Source: Actinomycetota bacterium (GTDB taxonomy: Bacteria > Actinomycetota > Actinomycetes > Nanopelagicales > Nanopelagicaceae). From it: DNA of 10,884 nt. The first letter of the stretch is position 1, and every line of letters starts with the position of its first letter. The notes beneath the pieces are model-generated. The model did no database searches. It was not told the DNA's origin and worked only from the letters and a program-made list of their open reading frames with translations. The stretch is taken from NCBI GenBank assembly GCA_009699645.1, contig WLNU01000030.1, positions 1 through 10,884 of the forward strand, read 5' to 3'. The position numbers were made by a program, and so were the translations under genes. Positions 1-6,221 of the stretch are shown one piece after another.

Positions 1-97
1 AGTGCGCGCCCTATTAGTACCAGCGTTGATGCGTTTATTTGGTGAGCGCAACTGGTGGGCACCAAAATCGATGCAGCGCTTTACGGTAAAACATTAA
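1..97 (+). CDS. MMPL-family transporter, C-terminal end (partial)
   Basis: This is the last 31 codons of a gene that enters from the left edge, read in the frame starting at base 2 and ending with TAA at 95-97. The visible residues include LLVPALMRLFGERNWWAPK, which matches the typical end of the last transmembrane helix and cytoplasmic tail of MMPL/RND-type membrane proteins: a LVPALM stretch followed by a short Trp-Trp-Pro segment. Family members export lipids or other hydrophobic compounds in actinobacteria. The substrate cannot be deduced from this tail. It stops four bases before the 3' end of the convergent tRNA gene. It is truncated by the window edge, and nothing suggests a pseudogene. 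Confidence 0.72.
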   Translation, partial: VRALLVPALMRLFGERNWWAPKSMQRFTVKH

Positions 98-101
98 GTT
101 T

Positions 102-177
102 TGGTGTCCTCGGCCGGAGTCGGACCGGCGACCTACCGCTTAGGAGGCGATTGCTCTATCCACTGAGCTACGAGGAC
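102..177 (-). tRNA. tRNA-Arg (anticodon CCT)
   Basis: A full cloverleaf of 76 nt can be folded by hand on the minus strand. The acceptor stem is GTCCTCG/CGAGGAC, the D arm is GCTC-AGTGGATA-GAGC, and the anticodon arm is ATCGC-CTCCTAA-GCGGT with anticodon CCT, reading the Arg codon AGG. There is a five-base variable loop, a T arm GCCGG-TCCGACT-CCGGC, discriminator A, and a genomically encoded CCA. All stems pair, with one T-G in the anticodon stem. The T loop starts TCC instead of the usual TTC, so position 55 is C. The gene converges on the MMPL gene and diverges from the GMC oxidoreductase gene. Confidence 0.96.
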
Positions 178-200
178 CTACTTGGATTACGAAGCCAATC

Positions 201-229
201 TTGTCATAAAATATTGGGGTAGTTAGACT
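201..229 (+). promoter_or_regulatory. Candidate sigma70-type promoter for a leaderless transcript of the GMC oxidoreductase gene
   Basis: TTGTCA (201-206, 5/6 match to TTGACA) and TAGACT (224-229) are separated by exactly 17 bp. The -10 hexamer ends seven bases before the ATG at 237, so transcription would start on or next to the start codon. No convincing Shine-Dalgarno sequence precedes this ATG, which agrees with leaderless translation, a common mode in actinobacteria. A second A/T-rich hexamer, TAAAAT at 207-212, could also act as a -10 but has no well-spaced -35. Confidence 0.5.
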
Positions 230-236
230 CACGCAA

Positions 237-1907
237 ATGTCGAAGAGTTTTGATGTCGTAATAATCGGGTCTGGCTTTGGCGGATCGGTCTCAGCGCTGC
301 GCCTGCGTGAAAAGGGTTATAGCGTCGCAGTTCTAGAGGCAGGGCGGAGATTTCGCGATAAGGATTTTCCTAAGACATCATGGCGCTTACGCAAGTTTCT
401 CTATGCACCGGCGATTGGTTGCTACGGGATCCAACGCATTCATGTGCTGCCGGATGTATTGGTTTTGGCTGGTGCCGGCGTTGGTGGAGGCTCACTTGTC
501 TATGCAAATACTTTGTACCAGCCAAGTGATGAATATTTTCAAGATGCACAATGGGCATCGATTACCGATTGGAAAAAAGAGTTAGAGCCGTGCTTTGATC
601 AAGCCAGGCGGATGTTGGGTGTAGCTGAAAATCCATATTTTTCTCCCAGTGATCAAGCGATGAAAGATGTTGCAACAGAGATGGGTGTTGGGCACACATT
701 TCAGATGGCCCCTCTTGGTATCTACTTTGGTGAAGGTAAAGGTATTGCTGCTAAAGATCCATACTTCGGCGGGGTTGGGCCAGATCGAAATGGCTGTCAA
801 CAATGTGGCGCTTGTATGACTGGCTGTAAATTTAATGCAAAAAATACTCTGCCTAAGAACTACTTAGGTTTAGCTGAATCTGCTGGTGCACAAGTCTTTC
901 CAATGACTACTGTTAAATCCTTTTCACAAAACGTTGACGGCACGTGGGAAATTCGTGCCGTTAAGAGCAATGACCCCTTTGCAACAGTTATTAAGTTTAA
1001 TGCTAATCAAGTTATTGTTGCGGCCGGAACATATAACACTCAAAAGCTTCTGCATGCAATGAAGCGTAAAACACTTCCTCAATTATCTAATCACTTAGGT
1101 CAACTCTCTCGCACAAATAGCGAGGCCTTAACTGGTGCCATGATGCCCAATACCGATATTGATTTCAGCGCTGGTAGTGCGATTACATCCTCATTTTTTC
1201 CCGATGAGCACACGCATATCGAGCCAGTGCGATATGGCAAGGGCAGTAACTTTATGGGCTTAATGCAGACCATCATGACCGATGGTTATAAATCAAGGGG
1301 ACGAAGAAGGCACTGGCTCAAACAGTTCATTGCCAATCCATCACTGCTTGGAAAGATTCTCAATGTTCGTCGCTGGAGCCAGCGCACAGTAATTGCACTC
1401 ACGATGCAAAATGTTGATTCATCGGTAACTGTGAGTGGGAAACGGGGCTTATTTGGTTGGCATTTAACATCTACAAATGATCCGCTAAAGCCAAATGCCA
1501 CGTATATTCCCGCGGCTAACGAGGCCGTACGACGCATCGCCGACAAATATGGCGGGATCGCAGGTGGACATATTGGCGATCTTATTGATGCGCCTTTTAC
1601 CGCTCACTTTGTTGGCGGATGTGTAATTGGAGAGAATGCAGAGCATGGCGTTATCGATCCTTATCATCGCGTCTATAACTATCCAACTCTGCATATCGTG
1701 GATGGTTCGACTATCACCGCCAACCTTGGGGTTAATCCATCACTTACTATTACCGCACAAGCAGAACGTGCATTATCGATGTGGCCAAACAAAGGTGATG
1801 CAGATCTTCGTCCAGCACAAGGTGCGAAATACCTACGTATTTTCCCCATCGCGCCGAACCAACCCTTTGTGCCAGCCGGTGCAGTTGGCGCACTAAAGAT
1901 TTCTTAG
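237..1907 (+). CDS. choD: GMC-family FAD-dependent oxidoreductase, ChoD (cholesterol oxidase)-like
   Basis: The 556-residue protein has the GMC layout: an N-terminal Rossmann FAD motif GSGFGGS (residues 11-17), a ribose-binding Glu34 in VLEAGR, a second FAD segment GAGVGGGSLVYAN (79-91), and a C-terminal GMC domain with TAHFVGG (His457) and VDGSTITANLGVNPSLT (Asn500). His457 and Asn500 correspond to the usual catalytic pair. From memory it aligns over its whole length with Mycobacterium tuberculosis ChoD (Rv3409c), which is why the symbol is given. The substrate may not be cholesterol; another alcohol or sterol-like molecule is equally possible. Cys187, 190, 193 and 197 form a CxxCxxCxxxC cluster resembling Fe-S ligands. 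No signal peptide is seen, so it is probably cytoplasmic. The TAG stop overlaps the ribosome binding site of the next gene, implying a two-gene operon with the SDR. The family call is secure; the substrate is not. Confidence 0.9.
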   Translation: MSKSFDVVIIGSGFGGSVSALRLREKGYSVAVLEAGRRFRDKDFPKTSWRLRKFLYAPAIGCYGIQRIHVLPDVLVLAGAGVGGGSLVYANTLYQPSDEYFQDAQWASITDWKKELEPCFDQARRMLGVAENPYFSPSDQAMKDVATEMGVGHTFQMAPLGIYFGEGKGIAAKDPYFGGVGPDRNGCQQCGACMTGCKFNAKNTLPKNYLGLAESAGAQVFPMTTVKSFSQNVDGTWEIRAVKSNDPFATVIKFNANQVIVAAGTYNTQKLLHAMKRKTLPQLSNHLGQLSRTNSEALTGAMMPNTDIDFSAGSAITSSFFPDEHTHIEPVRYGKGSNFMGLMQTIMTDGYKSRGRRRHWLKQFIANPSLLGKILNVRRWSQRTVIALTMQNVDSSVTVSGKRGLFGWHLTSTNDPLKPNATYIPAANEAVRRIADKYGGIAGGHIGDLIDAPFTAHFVGGCVIGENAEHGVIDPYHRVYNYPTLHIVDGSTITANLGVNPSLTITAQAERALSMWPNKGDADLRPAQGAKYLRIFPIAPNQPFVPAGAVGALKIS

Positions 1908-1914
1908 GAGAGTA

Positions 1915-2682
1915 ATGCGATCTTGGGCCTTAGTTACTGGTGCAACTGCTGGTATCGGTGAGAGTTTTACTCGACTACTTGCAGCCAATAACTACAACGT
2001 CGTGCTTGTGGCGCGCGACCTGCCAAGACTAAACGAACGGGCAGCGGCCCTTCAAGGAAGTTACGGAGTTGAAACGAAGGTTCTCCAAGCTGATCTTTCA
2101 ACTAATGCAGGATGCGCACTTGTTGAAAGTTATATCGCTGAGCATGAGATCGATGTTCTGATCAATAACGCTGGTTTTGGAATCAATAAGGCCTTCACGG
2201 TTAGCGCATTAGATACCGAGCAAAACCTACTCGATGTCTTAGTGCGAACTCCTATGCGATTGATGCATGTGGCTCTACCTGGAATGAAGGCACGGAATAA
2301 AGGCATCATCATCAACGTCTCCTCTGTTGCCGGTTTTATCGCTGGTGGAACATACAGCGCAGCCAAGTCATATCTGACGGTGCTCTCCGAATCTCTTCAT
2401 ACTGAATTAGCTGGTACTCAGGTAATAATCAGCGCACTATGCCCAGGCTTTACTCGAACCGAGTTTCATCAGCGGGGCCGAATGTCTATGAAGGGACTAC
2501 CCGCTTTTATGTGGCTTAGCGCCGACAAACTTGTGGCACAAGCTTGGAGTGATGCTCTTAAAGGTAGGGCGATCTCCATCCCGGGTTGGCAGTACAAGTT
2601 ATTAGCTTTGATCATGAGTATTGCGCCTCGTCCAATGGTACGAAAAATCGGAATGAGCGTTCGGGTAAAGCAGCGCCGTTAA
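1915..2682 (+). CDS. Short-chain dehydrogenase/reductase (SDR), NAD(P)-dependent
   Basis: This 255-residue classical SDR probably oxidises or reduces an alcohol/ketone using NAD(P)(H). Visible motifs in order are TGATAGIG (residues 8-15, dinucleotide binding), VARD (32-35, the Arg suggesting NADP preference), NNAG (84-87), the catalytic serine in NVSSVAG (134-140), the catalytic pair Tyr147 and Lys151 in YSAAK, and CPGFTRTEF (176-184). Length fits the family. The C-terminal part (about 225-245) is hydrophobic and followed by a basic tail, which could associate with membrane. The start has a GGAG ribosome binding site overlapping the upstream stop codon, with a seven-base gap to the GMC gene, so the two are probably co-transcribed and may act on related alcohol or ketone substrates (inference). 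The exact substrate cannot be predicted. Confidence 0.9.
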   Translation: MRSWALVTGATAGIGESFTRLLAANNYNVVLVARDLPRLNERAAALQGSYGVETKVLQADLSTNAGCALVESYIAEHEIDVLINNAGFGINKAFTVSALDTEQNLLDVLVRTPMRLMHVALPGMKARNKGIIINVSSVAGFIAGGTYSAAKSYLTVLSESLHTELAGTQVIISALCPGFTRTEFHQRGRMSMKGLPAFMWLSADKLVAQAWSDALKGRAISIPGWQYKLLALIMSIAPRPMVRKIGMSVRVKQRR

Positions 2683-2743
2683 ACTCACAAGGAATTCACT
2701 GCTTTATCGGCGAGTTATCACAGGCCCTTAAAGCCCCGCTCGA

Positions 2744-2749
2744 TAGAAT
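2744..2749 (+). promoter_or_regulatory. Candidate -10 element upstream of the secreted protein gene
   Basis: TAGAAT lies 27 bases upstream of the ATG at 2777, leaving room for a short leader that holds the GGAGG ribosome binding site. No -35 hexamer is recognisable at 16-18 bp. The call rests only on the -10 match and its position in the 94-bp gap after the SDR gene. Confidence 0.3.
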
Positions 2750-2776
2750 TACGACACATTCAATGGAGGTTTTCAC

Positions 2777-3382
2777 ATGCGTAAACTCGCAGCAGTTGGT
2801 GTCACAATCATCATCGCTTCAGGCGTACTAACTGCCGCGCCAGCTACTGCCGCTCCTATTTCAAATGGTGTTACTTGCACGAAGTCAGGTGCCTCAACAA
2901 CCGTTAGCGGTAGAAAATACAAGTGTGCAAAGAATCCCTTGTCAACTAGTACAAAGTTGACCTGGCTATCAAATGACTGCCTTCTTTCTGCTAATGGCTA
3001 TATTAAGGCAAAAAATTCTTCTGCTGCAATTTCAGCAAATTACACAGCCCAGATTCCAGTTATTGATCTTGGAATCGCAAATGAGATTACAAATAAAGCA
3101 GAGATTCAGGTAAAGCTAGATGAGTCAAATATACGTCTTACGGCGGCACAGGCGAAGCTTGCTGCTGCAAAGAGTGATGCCGATAAAAAGATTCTCACAA
3201 CTGCGCTTGGTTCGTGGACATCGGCAGTGCGTGCCTACACCAGCAAGATTAATGCCATAACTGCCACAATTCGCAAACTCGAAGCATCTAAGGCCGTTGC
3301 AGCAAGCAAGCCAATTGAACTAGCCTCGAGCATCGCAGATTCCAAATCGACTGCCTTATTAATTTGCACTAAAGGCTTATAG
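2777..3382 (+). CDS. Secreted hypothetical protein with four cysteines and a helical C-terminal half
   Basis: I do not recognise a named family. The 201-residue product starts with a classic Sec signal peptide: Arg2-Lys3, a hydrophobic core at residues 4-21, and an Ala-Thr-Ala cleavage motif at 23-25, giving a mature protein that starts near residue 26. The mature N-terminal part has VTCTKSG...RKYKC (Cys34, Cys50) and a third cysteine, Cys68, after a Trp. A fourth, Cys197, is four residues from the end, so two disulfides are possible outside the cell. Residues about 105-190 are rich in Ala, Lys and Ile with heptad-like spacing, suggesting a long helix or coiled coil. The start is well fixed by a GGAGG site at 2765-2769, seven bases before ATG. 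It appears to be a single-gene unit followed by a hairpin. The secretion call is strong; function is unknown. Confidence 0.8.
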   Translation: MRKLAAVGVTIIIASGVLTAAPATAAPISNGVTCTKSGASTTVSGRKYKCAKNPLSTSTKLTWLSNDCLLSANGYIKAKNSSAAISANYTAQIPVIDLGIANEITNKAEIQVKLDESNIRLTAAQAKLAAAKSDADKKILTTALGSWTSAVRAYTSKINAITATIRKLEASKAVAASKPIELASSIADSKSTALLICTKGL

Positions 3383-3396
3383 CTCTCACTCTAAAA

Positions 3397-3425
3397 TAGA
3401 ATGGGTTAGCTCCTCATCCATTCTA
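3397..3425 (+). terminator. Possible transcription terminator hairpin after the secreted protein gene
   Basis: TAGAATGG (3397-3404) and CCATTCTA (3418-3425) form a perfect 8-bp stem with a 13-base loop, 15 bases after the stop codon. There is no following T tract, so it is a weak or factor-assisted terminator at best. It could instead be an mRNA-stabilising 3' structure. Confidence 0.4.
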
Positions 3426-3466
3426 ATAATGGGGCTTTCCCTATTTAATTCTTGCGCCTATGTGCC

Positions 3467-3472
3467 TAGGTT
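3467..3472 (+). promoter_or_regulatory. Candidate -10 element giving a leaderless diguanylate cyclase mRNA
   Basis: TAGGTT sits six bases upstream of the ATG at 3479, the spacing at which transcription would begin on the start codon. At the expected -35 position only a weak TTTAAT (3444-3449, 17 bp spacing) is present. The AGG inside the same hexamer could instead be a weak ribosome binding site, so the assignment is tentative. Confidence 0.35.
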
Positions 3473-3478
3473 GAGTAA

Positions 3479-4846
3479 ATGCGCACGAGGCTACTTCTCT
3501 TCCTCGCTCCCGTGCTTTTGGTAACGCATCTGCTCTTAAATCTTGTCCCCTCTATGAAAGGTATGTGGAGTGAGCTCTTCCTCTATAACGCAATTGCACT
3601 GACTGCAATAGCAGTCGTTATGAACGCCTCGCGAGTCAACGACTGCTTTGCCCAGCCACTTATTGCAGCAGCGATTGGCTTATGGCTTAGTGGCTCTCTC
3701 ATATCAAGTATCTCCTCCTACTTTCTTATAAGTGCACCCACACAACTGCTCTCTAACATCGCATACCTACTCTTCTATCCCTTGGCCATAGTTGCCCTGC
3801 CACGCTTGCTATCTCCTAGCCGTAAGTTCTCAACTCTTGAGATTTTTGATGCATCTATCGTCGGTCTAGGTTTAACTACGTTAGGTACTACATTTTTCCT
3901 TAAGCCTGTATTACCGCACTTTAATGGCGATCTTGTCCAAACATTTTTTGCAATCATCTATCCCATAGCGGATTTGATTGTGATCTCACTAACTTTAGCC
4001 ACGACTTTGGCACAAGGCCCATCTAAGCGCGGGTTAGTTCTTGCAACTGGTGTTCTAACCTTTTCTATAACTGATTTCCTCTATCTTGGAATGCATATCA
4101 ATAATACTTATACCTTTGGATCCCTCATCGACGATGGTTGGCTTTTGGGACTTCTCATCATCGCGCTAAGTTTTCACTGCACGGGCTCAGACTCACTCGA
4201 TGATAAGAGTACTAATCCGATTTTGATCACACTCTCTGTTTTCTTGAGTGCAACCCTCTTAGCCCTCATCGCACTTCGACCCGGTTATTTCCCAAACTTT
4301 GTCTTGATCCCTGCAATCGCAACCCTGCTCTTAGCCTTCATTCGCATGACGATCGCACTCAAAGCGGCAAAAAATATTGGCCATGAACGTATTTTGGCGC
4401 GCACAGATGAGTTAACTGGTCTACCAAATCGCCGCACATTGATTTCTGAGATTGAGAGTTTTATGGGTAAAGATGGTTCACTCATGCTCTTAGATCTCGA
4501 TGGTTTTAAGCCCGTAAATGACTCACATGGTCATGCCGCTGGAGATAAAGTTCTACAGCAAGTTGCCCTGCGCTTTAGTCGAGCCCTACCTCATGGCGCA
4601 CTACTTGCCCGCTTGGGCGGAGATGAGTTTGGGGTTTTATATGAGGGAAGTTACGAATCAGCGATGGATCTTGCACTAGCCCTGCGTGCAACGCTGAGTT
4701 ATCCATTCACTATTGAGAACCACCATATTCAAATAGGCGTCAGTATCGGCCTGGCTGCCAATAATGGGGCGCCTGATTTACTGCGCCGAGCCGATGATGC
4801 GATGTATCGGGCTAAGCGCGAGGGTCTTGGGGTTTGTCGGCTTTAA
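3479..4846 (+). CDS. Membrane-anchored diguanylate cyclase (GGDEF domain)
   Basis: This 455-residue enzyme should condense two GTP into cyclic di-GMP. Residues 1-295 are almost entirely hydrophobic and contain roughly nine or ten membrane helices (for example 5-22, 33-49, 58-80, 87-107, 124-142, 154-176, 185-205, 216-233, 247-266, 272-294), forming a membrane sensor of unknown input. A cytoplasmic GGDEF domain follows at about 305-455, beginning with ARTDELTGLPNRR. It has metal ligand Asp339 in LLDLDGFK, Asn347 in KPVNDSHGH, and an intact GGDEF signature at 380-384, so catalytic activity is expected. The usual inhibitory RxxD I-site upstream of GGDEF is missing: residues 371-374 are Pro-His-Gly-Ala. 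There is no EAL or HD-GYP domain. The last codons overlap the 3' end of the convergent photolyase gene. The activity call is strong; the signal sensed is unknown. Confidence 0.92.
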   Translation: MRTRLLLFLAPVLLVTHLLLNLVPSMKGMWSELFLYNAIALTAIAVVMNASRVNDCFAQPLIAAAIGLWLSGSLISSISSYFLISAPTQLLSNIAYLLFYPLAIVALPRLLSPSRKFSTLEIFDASIVGLGLTTLGTTFFLKPVLPHFNGDLVQTFFAIIYPIADLIVISLTLATTLAQGPSKRGLVLATGVLTFSITDFLYLGMHINNTYTFGSLIDDGWLLGLLIIALSFHCTGSDSLDDKSTNPILITLSVFLSATLLALIALRPGYFPNFVLIPAIATLLLAFIRMTIALKAAKNIGHERILARTDELTGLPNRRTLISEIESFMGKDGSLMLLDLDGFKPVNDSHGHAAGDKVLQQVALRFSRALPHGALLARLGGDEFGVLYEGSYESAMDLALALRATLSYPFTIENHHIQIGVSIGLAANNGAPDLLRRADDAMYRAKREGLGVCRL

Positions 4847-6194
4847 TCTCTTTCAATCGCGCTAATGATTCAAGGCGCTCAAGTGCATGATCCACTATTC
4901 GCTCTGGATAGCCCTTGCTGTAACCATTGAGATAGAGCCACGGTTCGTGAATCTCTGCAGCAGATAAGTGGGCAAGTTCTGGCACATACTTACGGATGTA
5001 ATCACCGTTGGAATCAAAGCGCTTGCCCTGTTCAATCGGGTTAAAGACTCGATAGTACGGCGATGCATCTGTCCCACTGCCAGCTGTCCATTGCCAACCA
5101 TGAGCGTTGGATGCAACATCAAAATCAACTAAGTGCTGGGCAAAGAATCTCTCACCTAACTGCCACTCTAAATGTAGATCCTTGACGAGAAATGATGCCA
5201 CAACCATTCGTGTTCGATTGTGCATCCAGCCCTCATGTACTAACTGGCGCATCGCAGCATCTACAAAGGGATAACCGGTCGTGCCCTCACACCAGGCACT
5301 AAATTGAGCACCAGGTTTGTCATATCGCATATCGGCAAAGCGCGGTGCGTAATACTCCCGATCGGTCATTGGGTTATTAAAAAGAACATCGGCATAAAAC
5401 TCGCGCCACGCAATCTCTTTTCTAAAAGTATCGTGGGCCTTATCTTCTCCGAGTCCTTTTAATAAAGTCCTAGGATGAATCTCACCAAACTTTAGATACG
5501 AACTCATCTTTGAGGTTCCATCTATACCTGCAAAATTTCTATTTTCATCGTAGGAGTTAAGACCACTCTTGGTAAAGATCTTGAATCGAGATAGAGCCGC
5601 TTGCTCTCCTGCCTCAATGACCTCAACACCTTTTGGCAGAGGAAAGTCTGGAAAATTACGATACTCAGAAGTTGGTTCAACCAAGTTCAAACTCTTTGGT
5701 GTGATAGCTGGTGCTCGCCAACCATGTGTGCGCCATGCTCTATAAAAAGGTGTGTAGACCCTGTATGGAGTTCCGTCGCTAGGTTTTACAACTCGTCCTG
5801 GAGTAACTGCATAAGGGCTTCCAGTGCGAATTAATGTAATGCCAGCAGCTTCGACTCGAGCATCACGGGCTGCGCCATAGCGCTCATACTCTGCAGAGAT
5901 GTGGACCTCTGCAACCTCGTACTTCTTAATAAGTGCCGATAAAACTTCTACCTGATCGCCTTCGATAATATGTAGGCGATTACCAAGTGACTCGTCAAGC
6001 TTTCTTAGAGATTGGCCCATATACGCCAAGAGTTTTTCACCAGCCTCTGCAATTTGGGCTTTATCGAGAATAAAAAGTGGAATCACTTGCTCTGATGATT
6101 CAATTGCAGCTAATAGTGCAGGGTGGTCATTGATTCGTAGATCTCGACGAAACCACATGATCGATACTTGTGCCTTGGACATGGCTAAATCCAA
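4812..6194 (-). CDS. phrB: Deoxyribodipyrimidine photolyase (class I CPD photolyase)
   Basis: This flavoenzyme should split UV-induced cyclobutane pyrimidine dimers using blue light. The 460-residue protein starts with the antenna-domain signature IMWFRRDLRINDHPAL (12-27). The FAD-binding half has TSKMSSYLKFGEIHPR (227-242), WREFYADVLFNNP (263-275), DAAMRQL (312-318), GWMHNRTRM (322-330) and the GWQW block (366-369). Asn363 aligns with the E. coli Asn378 that contacts flavin N5, supporting photolyase over cryptochrome. Trp367 and Trp344 match E. coli Trp382 and Trp359, but the outer Trp306 position is Tyr291. The antenna cofactor cannot be told from sequence. The first ATG at 6194 follows an AAAGAG site; Met5 (ATG at 6180-6182) gives the more typical N-terminus and may be the true start. 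It lies 27 bases after citA on the same strand, so the two may share a transcript. Confidence 0.94.
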   Translation of the reverse strand: MDLAMSKAQVSIMWFRRDLRINDHPALLAAIESSEQVIPLFILDKAQIAEAGEKLLAYMGQSLRKLDESLGNRLHIIEGDQVEVLSALIKKYEVAEVHISAEYERYGAARDARVEAAGITLIRTGSPYAVTPGRVVKPSDGTPYRVYTPFYRAWRTHGWRAPAITPKSLNLVEPTSEYRNFPDFPLPKGVEVIEAGEQAALSRFKIFTKSGLNSYDENRNFAGIDGTSKMSSYLKFGEIHPRTLLKGLGEDKAHDTFRKEIAWREFYADVLFNNPMTDREYYAPRFADMRYDKPGAQFSAWCEGTTGYPFVDAAMRQLVHEGWMHNRTRMVVASFLVKDLHLEWQLGERFFAQHLVDFDVASNAHGWQWTAGSGTDASPYYRVFNPIEQGKRFDSNGDYIRKYVPELAHLSAAEIHEPWLYLNGYSKGYPERIVDHALERLESLARLKEIKADKPQDPRA

Positions 6195-6221
6195 GCACTC
6201 TTTCAGTCCTGCTGCACTCCG

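Noticed and set aside
1..97. The short ORF at the left edge as a gene fragment or pseudogene
   Set aside because: It is open to the window edge and matches an intact MMPL C-terminus, so it is a gene cut by the window, not a broken gene.
237..1907. A sterol catabolism cluster
   Set aside because: Only one ChoD-like gene and a generic SDR are present. No ring-cleavage, side-chain or Mce uptake genes are in the window, so cholesterol degradation is not supported.
2680..2688. TAAACTCAC after the SDR gene, nearly identical to the candidate promoter -10 regions at 224-232 and 8116-8124
   Set aside because: No start codon follows at 6-7 bases, and the next gene has its own ribosome binding site 80 bases on. 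The match partly reflects the TAA stop codon, so I do not call it a promoter.
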